From: an uncultured Lachnospiraceae bacterium
GTDB lineage: Bacteria; Bacillota; Clostridia; Lachnospirales; Lachnospiraceae
Direction of reading: 5' to 3'
DNA: 64,000 bases
Assembly: GCA_910586015.1 (NCBI GenBank)
Contig: CAJUGJ010000006.1
Span: 81,929 to 145,928 of the forward strand
How positions within the stretch are numbered: position 1 is the first letter of the stretch; every line of letters begins with the position of its first letter. The notes under the pieces were generated by a model. It worked only from the letters and a program-made list of their open reading frames with translations, ran no database searches and had not been told where the DNA came from. A program made the position numbers and the translations under genes. This document shows, piece after piece, positions 36,157-44,776 of this stretch.

Positions 36157-37644
36157 CTATTGTATTACTAAATCTTTTAAGGATACTATTTTTTCTTTTA
36201 AATAATCTTTACTTAATAGTCGTTCTCTTAATTCATAAAAATCTACAAAAGAACAAATAATAATAAGATCACAAGACTTTGACTTTACTTCTTCTAACTG
36301 TTGCTCAAACTCTATTTCATTTTCATCTAGTATAAAACAGATTTCAATATTATTGGGATCTAATTCTAGTTCCTGTTTTAATCGCCTTCCAATATCACCC
36401 AGTCCAATTAATCCGACTTTATGAACCTCTTTTTGAAGTAATTTTTCATATAAAAATTGCTTATTTTGTAAATTTTCTACCCACTGTTTTAAAAGATTAA
36501 AATATTGTCTTAATCTTCCTTGACCAATATCTTGTCCAACTGCCTTTTTAATTGCTTCTGTGAGAGTTAGTTTTTGATTTTCATATGCGTCAAAAAATAT
36601 TTCTCTCCTTGCAAATGCAGTAACACTTTTTACTGCATTTTTATTTCCTCTTAATACACTCTCTACAGATACTTCTTTCAACTTGATTTGATCAAGTTGC
36701 TTTAAAATCTTTTCTCCTTTTTGGGAATGAACCAAAATTGCAGATACGCCATAAAAATTATAATATTCTGGTAGTTCTTTTCGAATTCCCCAAAAGTCTC
36801 CTAAAGTTAAATCACTATTGTGTTTTATCTCTTTAAATTTACATTGATAACAAGCTGGCTGTAGAAAAATTCCGCGAATAAATCCCTGCATATAGCTATC
36901 TTCTTTTGAACCTTTACTATACTCTATTCCATTATCAAAGGAAAAGTAAACTCTATAATTTTCCCAGCCTTCCGATTTATTTCGAAAATTGATATGTTCT
37001 ATTTTTTCTGCACAGGCTTGTTCTTTTCGATATTCCAAATAATCTTTCCATATTTTTGGACTTGGGACTCCTGTACAAAATACATCTATAGTAATTAGAT
37101 TTTCATATGGCTTTTTGAGAAAATGAAGTAATCCTTCAATCTGGCATGGCGTTCCAGAAAATAATACAAAACGCCCTTCCTCCAAATAAGTTTTTGTCTT
37201 TAAAAAAGTATCTCCTATCTGACTTTGTACATATTTCGAACCCTGTAACTTTTTTATTTGTTCTTTCGAGTCTACTTTGATATGCTTTACTTGAAAATTT
37301 TCATCAAATGCAGCTCCAAAGACAATTCCTCCTTTTTCAATCACCCAGTTGGCTAGTAAAGTAAAAATTCCTCCAGAAGAACTAGTATATCGTTGTAAAA
37401 GGTCTGTATTATATGCTGCATAAGCTTGTGTCACTCTTTCTTCTGTTTCTGGATAGATAGAAGTTTCTTTTTGATTGACAGGACAGATTGTAAGACATTT
37501 TTTACACTCTATACAGTTTTGCGAGTTTAGTTTTGGATGATAAAAACCTTCTAAATCTTGTTCTATCTGGATACAGCCTTTTGGACATATTGCTGCACAG
37601 GCACTACATCCACAACATTCTTCTCTCTTTATCTGATCAATCAT
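36157..37644 (-). CDS. F420 hydrogenase beta-subunit-type iron-sulfur protein with Rossmann-like tail
   Basis: 495 residues. Two [4Fe-4S] motifs open the protein (CCGCSACAAICPKGC and CIECKKCLTICP); the FrhB/FdhB-type domain follows (SSSGGIFTLLANW, LFSGTPCQIEGL, CYQCKFKE with DLTLGDFWGI). In glycan clusters this family accompanies pyruvyltransferases and is thought to act as a redox or ligand-modifying partner. The last 90 residues (VGLIGLGDIGRRL) are an added Rossmann-like domain shared with neighbours. It overlaps the pyruvyltransferase gene by 8 bases. Confidence 0.8.
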   Translation of the reverse strand: MIDQIKREECCGCSACAAICPKGCIQIEQDLEGFYHPKLNSQNCIECKKCLTICPVNQKETSIYPETEERVTQAYAAYNTDLLQRYTSSSGGIFTLLANWVIEKGGIVFGAAFDENFQVKHIKVDSKEQIKKLQGSKYVQSQIGDTFLKTKTYLEEGRFVLFSGTPCQIEGLLHFLKKPYENLITIDVFCTGVPSPKIWKDYLEYRKEQACAEKIEHINFRNKSEGWENYRVYFSFDNGIEYSKGSKEDSYMQGFIRGIFLQPACYQCKFKEIKHNSDLTLGDFWGIRKELPEYYNFYGVSAILVHSQKGEKILKQLDQIKLKEVSVESVLRGNKNAVKSVTAFARREIFFDAYENQKLTLTEAIKKAVGQDIGQGRLRQYFNLLKQWVENLQNKQFLYEKLLQKEVHKVGLIGLGDIGRRLKQELELDPNNIEICFILDENEIEFEQQLEEVKSKSCDLIIICSFVDFYELRERLLSKDYLKEKIVSLKDLVIQ

Positions 37645-38770
37645 TCAAAGCCTCCTTTAAAAAGTGATATGACTTTTTCCTTTCTTGATTCAATCGGTTG
37701 GAAACTTTATTATAATCAATCAGTTTTATAAAGGAAGTTTCTGTCTTAGCATCAATAAAACGTTCTTCTAATTGTAATAGTCTTAAAATAGATTGGATTC
37801 TAGAAGCTCCTCCATATTCCGTTGCCATTTGATATCTACGAAAAGCAAAAAATTCTTTTTGATAGTTAATAGAAAATGCAGTGGCATGAAAAGAATCGGT
37901 AAAGACAACATCTGCATATTTAATTAAGGAAACAAATTCCTTTGGTCCAATTCCCTTTAATTCTTTTAATTCTTTTGATTGTTTTTGATAGTTTTGAGTA
38001 TTTCTTGTGTTAATAAAATAAATATTCGATATTCCTCTTTCTTTTGCAATTCTTACTATCGTTTCTTCTTGTTGTGCAATTTCTCCCAAAACATAACAGA
38101 TCAGATATGGTTTGTGAAGCAATCTCTTTGACGCAACTTTATCCCATTCCGTACATGGTAAAAGAAGGGTTGGATCTAGTACTTGTACTGCATGGAAACC
38201 AGATATTTTTTCTATAATCGTAACTCCAATATCTTCTCGAACCGATAGAGCATCCATTCGTTTCAAACAATCTGACATACGACGGTAAATATGTTTTTTC
38301 TTTTCAAAATCAATATCGTCATTAATACTTGGTGCATAGGAAATCCTTTTTAAAGATTCTTTTCCTAAATTTAAGAAATATACTGGATCAAAAGAAGCAG
38401 GATTCCAAATCTGATCACTTCCACAAACAATCGCATCACAATCTTCAATTTCTCTTTCTGCTTTTTGTTTATCGTAACAAAAGGCAGAAGTCTTAATATA
38501 TCTTTTTGTAAAAATATTAAATTTAATTTTTTCTTTCCAGAAATCACTTCCAGCTCGATATAATCCCCAAAAAAATTCATAGATAGAGTTGGCATAGGGA
38601 TTTCCTAGATCATGATTTACAGGTTCTTCCTCAATTCTCTTTCTATATTGAATTAATTTCGCTTGGCAACCCATTTTACACATAATACGATACATGGCAA
38701 ACGCCTGAAGTGTTTGTCCATAATTCACTCCACGATTACACCAAGTAAAAATACCTATTTTTTTTCGCAA
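37637..38770 (-). CDS. Polysaccharide pyruvyl transferase family protein
   Basis: 377 residues. The family fold and motifs are visible: IGIFTWCNRGVNYGQTLQAFA at the N-terminus, CDAIVCGSDQIWNP, and FTDSFHATAFSINYQKEFFAF in the C-terminal half. The enzyme adds a ketal-linked pyruvate from phosphoenolpyruvate to a surface sugar. The start is taken as TTG at 38770, eight bases after AAGGAAG; a GTG at 38779 touches the ribosome site. It is coupled to the iron-sulfur protein downstream. Confidence 0.85.
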   Translation of the reverse strand: MRKKIGIFTWCNRGVNYGQTLQAFAMYRIMCKMGCQAKLIQYRKRIEEEPVNHDLGNPYANSIYEFFWGLYRAGSDFWKEKIKFNIFTKRYIKTSAFCYDKQKAEREIEDCDAIVCGSDQIWNPASFDPVYFLNLGKESLKRISYAPSINDDIDFEKKKHIYRRMSDCLKRMDALSVREDIGVTIIEKISGFHAVQVLDPTLLLPCTEWDKVASKRLLHKPYLICYVLGEIAQQEETIVRIAKERGISNIYFINTRNTQNYQKQSKELKELKGIGPKEFVSLIKYADVVFTDSFHATAFSINYQKEFFAFRRYQMATEYGGASRIQSILRLLQLEERFIDAKTETSFIKLIDYNKVSNRLNQERKKSYHFLKEALND

Positions 38771-38790
38771 TGAAATCACTTCCTTTTCTT

Positions 38791-39297
38791 TTACTTATAT
38801 TGAAGTATTTCTAAAATAACATCTTTTAACGAAATAATTTTCCAACTTCCCTTTTTTTGAATCTTTTCTTTGATTTCAGGATAATAAAATTCATCTGTAA
38901 TTAAAATTAAATCTACATCCTCCCATGTATCTTCAAAATCAACTACTGTTCCAGTTCCATATTTACGATAAGCTTGCTCATCAATCATATAGGAAATTTC
39001 CACTTTTTCTGAGTGAACTAATTCTTCCTGAACTCGATTTCCGATATCGTCCATTCCATAGATTGCAATCTTTTTAATCGCATGTTTCTCAAAATAATCT
39101 TCTAATTTATGTCCTTTATTATATAACTTTAGCCACTGGTTTTCTAATAAATAATAAAGACGAAATCTCTTTTCCCGTCTTTTGGCATGTTCTATCAGCC
39201 GCAAAAAAACTTTACAAAGTCCATAAATACTTCCTGCCCAAGCTGAAAAAATACATGTAGTGGTAAAGCCCTTTTTTAACCAAGATTTCCACTTCAT
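38791..39297 (-). CDS. Small Rossmann-like domain protein of glycan cluster
   Basis: 168 residues. A basic, partly hydrophobic N-terminus (residues 10-30) may bind the membrane. Residues about 70-165 are a Rossmann-like fold (IAIYGMDDIGNRV, ISYMIDEQAYRKYG, VDLILITDEFYYPEI) that resembles the extra domain in three neighbouring proteins. No catalytic motif is visible. It probably binds a nucleotide or nucleotide sugar as an adaptor in the same pathway. Confidence 0.6.
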   Translation of the reverse strand: MKWKSWLKKGFTTTCIFSAWAGSIYGLCKVFLRLIEHAKRREKRFRLYYLLENQWLKLYNKGHKLEDYFEKHAIKKIAIYGMDDIGNRVQEELVHSEKVEISYMIDEQAYRKYGTGTVVDFEDTWEDVDLILITDEFYYPEIKEKIQKKGSWKIISLKDVILEILQYK

Positions 39298-39315
39298 TGT
39301 TCTTCTCCATTTCTA

Positions 39316-40623
39316 TTATAATATAGCTAAAAGCTCCTCTATAATTTTTTCTTGTTTTTCTTTACAAAATACAATCTCTGTTATATCGTCGCTCAATCCC
39401 ATATTAGATAAACTAAAAAAATCAATAAATTCATTGGTACCATAAATGCGATCTGGATAAAAAATAATTTTTTTACATTCTGCTTGTGAAATCAAATCAC
39501 AAAAACCACTTCGTAATCCAATAAAAGTACCTGCTATTTCTAAAATCTCTTTTGCATATTCTAGAGAAAAATCAAGTGGTTGTGTTCCTAAAACTGCAAC
39601 CTCTTCTGCTGTTCCAACATTTGTACAAACAGAATATCCCTTTTTCTTTAAAGCATCAGCCAAATGCTCCCAAAATTGCATTTCTATCCTAGCTGCTGTT
39701 TTAGCATAAGGGGCTAAAATAACTGTTTTATGTTGTGGAAGTTGATGTTTAATCAGTAATTCTTTTGCGTAAGAAATTTTTTCTTGATTTTTTTCTGTCC
39801 TTTTATTTCTAATATCTTCTTTTAATTCATAAAGTCCATATTGAAATAAAGAAGCAAAGTCTAATTTATTATAATTTCCTATTCGACCTAAACCACAGGT
39901 ATAAGGCTTTTTATGATTTACTGCAAGAATTGGTATGTTTTCTTCACATAATAAGTAAAATCGTTCTAAACAATTCATCTCTTCTTGTGTCATAGATACT
40001 ACTTCTTTATATCCTAATGCCATTACAGTTTTTTTACTACCTTCTCCAACAACTGCAAAGATTGGATGAAAAATTCCTTGATTTGCACTATACTCTATAG
40101 CACAGTATGTTCCTAAAAATACATCTCCAATTGCCTTTACTGGAAATACGAATAAAAAATCCATTTCTGGATACTTTAACTGAATATCTCTATAAATAAT
40201 TTCTCCTTGTAGAGCACTTTTTTGATATTGCTCAAAGGTTTCTTCTGAAAGGGAATTATTTGCAAATCTACTCATTTCGACTACCTTAATCACGTGAGTA
40301 TCTTCTTTATATCCCAAATCCTGAAGTTGTTCTAACATTTCATAGTAATGTTTTGAAATAATTAGAATCAAAATATCCTGTCTAAATTTACCTAATGCTT
40401 CTTCTGGTTTTTTTATTGGAATTCCTTCAAAAAAGCTTCCTATTTTTTTCTTATTATTATCTAATAAAAATTCTACCTGTATATTTGCTTTTTTCAGAAA
40501 AGCTATCATTTGTTCTGCTGGTTCATTACTTCCAAATACAGTAATACAACGATTCTGAAATAGACCCTCTTCCAACATTTGTGTCAACTTTTTCTGCATT
40601 TGAGCCTGATAATTATAATCCAT
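39316..40623 (-). CDS. GT9-like glycosyltransferase with N-terminal Rossmann-like domain
   Basis: 435 residues. Residues about 20-120 are a Rossmann-like fold (ITVFGSNEPAEQM, VEFLLDNNKKKIG). The C-terminal 300 residues look like a heptosyltransferase-type GT-B fold (FLFVFPVKAIGDVFLG, TVILAPYAKTAARI, AGTFIGLRSGFCDLI). It would transfer a sugar to the growing glycan. It begins one base after the HAD gene stop. Donor and acceptor unknown; the GT9 call is moderate. Confidence 0.6.
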   Translation of the reverse strand: MDYNYQAQMQKKLTQMLEEGLFQNRCITVFGSNEPAEQMIAFLKKANIQVEFLLDNNKKKIGSFFEGIPIKKPEEALGKFRQDILILIISKHYYEMLEQLQDLGYKEDTHVIKVVEMSRFANNSLSEETFEQYQKSALQGEIIYRDIQLKYPEMDFLFVFPVKAIGDVFLGTYCAIEYSANQGIFHPIFAVVGEGSKKTVMALGYKEVVSMTQEEMNCLERFYLLCEENIPILAVNHKKPYTCGLGRIGNYNKLDFASLFQYGLYELKEDIRNKRTEKNQEKISYAKELLIKHQLPQHKTVILAPYAKTAARIEMQFWEHLADALKKKGYSVCTNVGTAEEVAVLGTQPLDFSLEYAKEILEIAGTFIGLRSGFCDLISQAECKKIIFYPDRIYGTNEFIDFFSLSNMGLSDDITEIVFCKEKQEKIIEELLAIL

Positions 40624-41004
40624 TTATAATTCCTCATTTATTTTAAAATTGTACTCACAAAAACAATCCCGTTTTGTGTTAATTGCCAAAGCAGTTTTTA
40701 ACCCTGAATTTTTTTTATCGTTGATTAAAATTCTTTCGCCATATGGAGCCTCATAAATAATAGTATGATATTGTATTCCTTCTTCTTTTAAAAATTGTTC
40801 TGTTATATCTTGATATTTTTTTTCTCTTGAGGTCAAAAAAAGTATCATATCTGTTTTCGGAATATTATTTAAAAATTCTTTTGCTCCCGGTAACCAAGAA
40901 TCTTTTCCATCTATTAGATATCCGTTATGTTTTACTATTGTTCCATCTAAATCTAAAATCCACGTTTTTCCTAGTGAGGATAATTCTAAAATTTTACTTT
41001 CCAC
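40624..41004 (-). CDS. Small HAD-superfamily phosphatase
   Basis: 126 residues. The HAD nucleophile motif is in WILDLDGTIVKHNG; FLTSRE is the second motif; INDKKNSGLK holds the Asp of the last motif. No cap domain, so the substrate is probably an exposed sugar phosphate. The GTG start has AGGAG nine bases ahead, inside the end of the SIS gene, which it overlaps by 11 bases. With the isomerase and nucleotidyltransferase-kinase it completes a sugar-activation set. Confidence 0.75.
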   Translation of the reverse strand: MESKILELSSLGKTWILDLDGTIVKHNGYLIDGKDSWLPGAKEFLNNIPKTDMILFLTSREKKYQDITEQFLKEEGIQYHTIIYEAPYGERILINDKKNSGLKTALAINTKRDCFCEYNFKINEEL

Positions 41005-41578
41005 CTAATGTTTCTCCTATATAACCCCCTGGATGATTTTTCTTGAAATCATCCAAAACAAGTTCTAACTTTTCTGCAATTGAAATTGCAAGTCCCTGTA
41101 AAATAATTAAATTTAAAATAGAAGAATTATTTGGCATGATGTTCCACAGATCTCCTTCATGTTTTAAATCTAAAATTAAGCTTTTTGGAATCCTCTTTGT
41201 CAGTGTGCTTTCTTGATTGAAGGATAACAGCCATATATTTGCCTCATGATTTTCTAAATGTTTTGTTAAATAAATAGATTCTGTTGTTTCACCACTTTTT
41301 GTAAGTACAATAACCAAATCATCTTTCTTTACCAGTCCTAAATCCCCATGTACAGCTGAATTTGTATGTAAAAAATAAGCAGGTAATCCCATAGAAACCA
41401 TACTTCCAACAAATTTTTCACAAATTGGAACATTTTTTCCAAGTCCAGATGTAATAATTTTATTTCCTTTTTTAATCGTTTCTACTGCTTCATTAACTAA
41501 CTGATCAAATACCGAATCTTTCATAGATTCTAATGCTTCTTCTATCATTGTCAATGTATTTTTAAAATATTGCTTCAT
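40994..41578 (-). CDS. SIS-domain sugar-phosphate isomerase
   Basis: 194 residues, one SIS domain: GNKIITSGLGKNVPICEKF, HGDLGLVKKDDLVIVLTKSG with TKSGETTES as phosphate-binding loop, and a C-terminal NHPGGYIGETLGGK like KpsF/GutQ arabinose-5-phosphate isomerases, but without the CBS pair of those enzymes. The likely reaction is ketose/aldose-phosphate isomerisation feeding an activated sugar. It lies between the nucleotidyltransferase-kinase and HAD genes. Confidence 0.78.
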   Translation of the reverse strand: MKQYFKNTLTMIEEALESMKDSVFDQLVNEAVETIKKGNKIITSGLGKNVPICEKFVGSMVSMGLPAYFLHTNSAVHGDLGLVKKDDLVIVLTKSGETTESIYLTKHLENHEANIWLLSFNQESTLTKRIPKSLILDLKHEGDLWNIMPNNSSILNLIILQGLAISIAEKLELVLDDFKKNHPGGYIGETLGGK

Positions 41579-41593
41579 TTTTTTACATCCCTT

Positions 41594-43105
41594 CTATAAC
41601 TCTTTTTCAAAACATTCTTCTAAATAATAAAGTCCATTATAAAATGCAGCACATATAGAATCATAATCTTCCCAAGCATATGTCGTAAGAGAAAGCCATA
41701 TCACTGCATGAAGCAATTTAATATTATATCGGGTAATTTCATCTTTTAATAAATCGAAAAATTCGCTTTCCATATCTTCCCATTCATTTGATTCTATAGA
41801 TAATTTAACTTCCTCTTGTATAAATTGAAGATGAAATTGCTTTCGATTAAATTTATCATAGTTACCTACTATAGAATAATAGAGTTTTGCCCAGTCATAG
41901 AGTGGATCTCCATAATATTGTGTAAATCCAAAATATCCTCTTGGATCAATAAAGACAGGATTCATTTCATTATCCAAAAGTAAATTTGAAAAAGTACAAT
42001 CTCCATGAATAAAACAGAAATATCTTGTTGGAATTTTTTCTAGCATTTTTTCTAATTCATTCTCATAAAAATAAATATTTCTACATTCGCGTCCATTAAT
42101 TTTTATTTTTTCCTGATTTGCCATTGGAACTAGATTTCTTATTTTTTCCAATCTATCAATAGTCTTTGTATAGTAAGCTTCTTTTAAACTAAAATAATCT
42201 ACTTCTATTTTCTCTTTCTCATGTAGTTTCTTTAAACTAGAAATAATTCTTTTTAAGACTTTACTTTTTTCTTCATGAGATAGTTCATATTCAAAAACAT
42301 TCTTTCCATTTATTCGCTCTAAAACAAGTGGTTCTAATTCGTAAATTTTTGGTATTTGCGTTACTCCAAGTAAAGAAGCTTTTTTATACCAATCTCGTTC
42401 TCTTACTGCGAGTAATTTTCCCTGTTCATCAATTCCTCGTTTTATAATTTTATTTTCTTGAACAATAATCTCATTAAATGGACGGCATTTTTGTGTTGCT
42501 ATCTTTTCATATTCTTTTAAAATACCATACTCTTTGATTCCATAAAGCGGAAATTCCTGAAACTTCATTTGCTTTGACTGAAGCCATTTTACAAATTCAC
42601 CAGAAGAATTTATTTCCTTTAATAGATCCTTTTTTTCAAATAAGAATAATCCTGCTACTCCCTGTTTATCAGATGGTTTTTCTTCAAACTGTCCATTTTC
42701 ATAACTCCATCGACAAGTAAATACCTTTGACAGTCCTACAAAATTACCTGTCTGTTCTGGAAAGTGAAATCCCTGTTCCAAAATTAAATCTGACCAAATT
42801 AACATAAAAGGTGTATCCTCTGGTACACACTTTAATGCACTTGTAATTCCTGCACAGGTTCCTTTTTCTTGTCCTGTTTCTACAACTAGATAATTTACAT
42901 TTGCAAAGGAAGATAAATATCGTTTCAAAACATCTGCTTTATAATCACCTATGATAATAAATCTCTTTTTTGGAAAGAGCCGAAATAGATGAAATAAAAT
43001 TGGAAGGTTATTTACAGGTACTAACGCTTTTGGTTTATTATCTGTCAAATGTCCTAACCTAGAGCCACGACCACCTGCTTGTACTACAATATATTCAATT
43101 TCCAT
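41594..43105 (-). CDS. Bifunctional nucleotidyltransferase / APH-type kinase
   Basis: 503 residues. The N-terminal 230 residues are a sugar-nucleotidyltransferase fold (VVQAGGRGSRLGHLTDNKPKA, WSDLILEQG). The C-terminal 260 are an aminoglycoside/choline-kinase fold with HGDCTFSNLLLD as catalytic loop and FIDPRGYFG as the metal-binding motif. A single polypeptide could phosphorylate and then nucleotide-activate a sugar or polyol. A choline pathway (LicA plus LicC) is an alternative. It overlaps the 184-residue gene by 11 bases. Confidence 0.75.
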   Translation of the reverse strand: MEIEYIVVQAGGRGSRLGHLTDNKPKALVPVNNLPILFHLFRLFPKKRFIIIGDYKADVLKRYLSSFANVNYLVVETGQEKGTCAGITSALKCVPEDTPFMLIWSDLILEQGFHFPEQTGNFVGLSKVFTCRWSYENGQFEEKPSDKQGVAGLFLFEKKDLLKEINSSGEFVKWLQSKQMKFQEFPLYGIKEYGILKEYEKIATQKCRPFNEIIVQENKIIKRGIDEQGKLLAVRERDWYKKASLLGVTQIPKIYELEPLVLERINGKNVFEYELSHEEKSKVLKRIISSLKKLHEKEKIEVDYFSLKEAYYTKTIDRLEKIRNLVPMANQEKIKINGRECRNIYFYENELEKMLEKIPTRYFCFIHGDCTFSNLLLDNEMNPVFIDPRGYFGFTQYYGDPLYDWAKLYYSIVGNYDKFNRKQFHLQFIQEEVKLSIESNEWEDMESEFFDLLKDEITRYNIKLLHAVIWLSLTTYAWEDYDSICAAFYNGLYYLEECFEKEL

Positions 43106-43649
43106 TACTATCCTCCTGCTTTATCTGCCATATCATTTTATTATTTTGTTCTATCCATGCTTTCACTTGTTCTTTCTCTACCTTTGGAGGTTCTTTCTTT
43201 TTTATTTCAGTTAATCCATAAACAATTACTGCAAAAATTTCTGCATAGCAAACTTTTCCTGTCTGGATAAGTCCTTTTCCTCTTCTTCCTTTTGGTTGTG
43301 TTAAAGAAGCGATAATAAGACGATTTGAAAATTCATAAAGGCAATAAAATTTTAAAAGCGCATCTTTTATCTCTTGATCGATTAAAATTACTTCTTCAAT
43401 TTTTTTTGAAAAACAAAAGGCAACTTCTTTTATGATAGAATCCGTAGATAAAATAATAATAGACTCTGCATTTTTTTCTTGAATAAAATCGTCTAAAAAA
43501 AGCAGTGAAAGGTAGGCATCGACAGTATATGCGTCTGGAATTAATATTACATATTTCCTAGCTGACAAATCATATACATCTATAAATTTAAGCCAATAAG
43601 CTCTTCCTTTCTCTGCTTTTTTTAAGTTACTTTCTAAAAGTTCACTCAT
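43095..43649 (-). CDS. Unrecognised first gene of glycan cluster
   Basis: 184 residues, soluble, with Rossmann-like strand spacing (YVILIPDAYTVDAYLSLLFL, SIIILSTDSIIKEVA, EEVILIDQEI) and a KGRRGKGLIQTGK loop in the second half. No known family. It is translated in overlap with the nucleotidyltransferase-kinase, so a role in the same activation step is likely. AAAGGA precedes the ATG. Confidence 0.6.
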   Translation of the reverse strand: MSELLESNLKKAEKGRAYWLKFIDVYDLSARKYVILIPDAYTVDAYLSLLFLDDFIQEKNAESIIILSTDSIIKEVAFCFSKKIEEVILIDQEIKDALLKFYCLYEFSNRLIIASLTQPKGRRGKGLIQTGKVCYAEIFAVIVYGLTEIKKKEPPKVEKEQVKAWIEQNNKMIWQIKQEDSNGN

Positions 43650-44030
43650 GTCTAATTCCTTTCTTTTAATACTAATTTTTAGACATTTTATATAAATAAT
43701 TACTATTTTTTCAAATCACTTTATTAAATACCGATGCTATTGGATTTATTTATAATAAAGGTATTCTTGTAATTTGACATTTTACGATCATTTTCTGTCT
43801 AGTATAACATAATAAGATAAAACTTTCAAGTAAAAATATTACACCTTAAAAAGATTCTCAAATTAAATTCCACTTTTTTACTTAAATATCTCTAAATAGA
43901 TTGTCTAAATAATATAAAATATGATTTTTATATCTTATAATTTAATATTTTACGATTTTTATTTATAAAATATTAAATTATAAGAATATTAAACCATTTT
44001 TATAATTAAAGAACAATAAAATCACTAATA
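43650..44030. other. AT-rich leader/intergenic region upstream of glycan cluster
   Basis: No gene is seen. It holds the promoter region of the glycan cluster on the minus strand and a perfect 19-bp AT palindrome (listed separately). Confidence 0.6.
43934..43984. repeat. Perfect 19-bp AT-rich inverted repeat
   Basis: CTTATAATTTAATATTTTA (43934-43952) is exactly complementary to TAAAATATTAAATTATAAG (43966-43984), with a 13-base loop. Chance is unlikely even in AT-rich DNA. Confidence 0.8.
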
Positions 44031-44063
44031 AAAACCAGCTTAGTATATACTAGACTGGTTTTT
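44031..44063 (-). terminator. Terminator after the xylosidase/membrane protein operon
   Basis: AAAACCAG (44031-44038) and CTGGTTTT (44055-44062) flank a near-palindromic CTTAGTATATACTAGA core, just beyond the stop at 44080. Confidence 0.75.
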
Positions 44064-44079
44064 ATAAATAACTTTACTT

Positions 44080-44748
44080 TTACTCTTCTTGTGACTTTTT
44101 TAAAAATACTTTATCTCCCAATAAATTTAGACATACTGCTACTGCAAACAGTGCAACTATCGCTACACCAAAACGAATTAAAAGTATTTGAAAACTATGG
44201 TCTTTATACCATTCATCATCAAATACATACAAAACTCCTTTTGTAGATGCACCATATTGATTACAAATATCCGAAAGATAACTTTTCGCTGTCTGAGGTA
44301 GAGCATCTTTTTTTCCGACTGGAAGTGTAACATTTCCTGTTTTCTTAATTTCTTTTACAAGACTGTGAGGAAGTTGTGCTAAAATATAAGTTCCATCTGG
44401 ACATTCTAAAAGATAATATTCGTTATAGATATCCATAAAATCCCAATAATTTTTTACAACCTCTGTTCTTTTTCTTCTAATGCCCCTTCTTGATGTTTTT
44501 TGATAGGGACTTTCCCATGCTTTTAATCTGAATACTCCTGTGGAAATAACATTCTTAGCAGTTACCGTTATTTCATCTACTGTTATCACTGATTCAAATT
44601 CTTCCTTGCCAGATATTCTTTTTATCTGTTGTGCTGCAGGCTCTTCTTTTCTCAACATACTTTCTGGATGAAATTTTAAAAGTACAAATAAAGCTACTCC
44701 TACCCCAACAAGTGTAGAAATAACAGTAATAATTTTTGATAGTTTCAT
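44080..44748 (-). CDS. Membrane protein with two terminal segments, unknown function
   Basis: 222 residues: hydrophobic segment at about 6-26, an extracytoplasmic domain of about 150 residues with strand-rich pattern (ITVDEITVTAKNVISTGVF, YYLLECPDGTYILAQLP), a second segment at about 190-210. GGGGGG precedes the ATG. It lies 28 bases downstream of the GH120 gene, so it is probably cotranscribed. No family recognised. Confidence 0.6.
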   Translation of the reverse strand: MKLSKIITVISTLVGVGVALFVLLKFHPESMLRKEEPAAQQIKRISGKEEFESVITVDEITVTAKNVISTGVFRLKAWESPYQKTSRRGIRRKRTEVVKNYWDFMDIYNEYYLLECPDGTYILAQLPHSLVKEIKKTGNVTLPVGKKDALPQTAKSYLSDICNQYGASTKGVLYVFDDEWYKDHSFQILLIRFGVAIVALFAVAVCLNLLGDKVFLKKSQEE

Positions 44749-44776
44749 TTTTCCCCCCTATTTATACAACTAATTT

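Noticed and set aside
41594..43105. Choline kinase plus CTP:phosphocholine cytidylyltransferase (LicA/LicC fusion)
   Set aside because: Possible by fold, but the neighbouring isomerase and phosphatase fit sugar activation better; kept only as an alternative.
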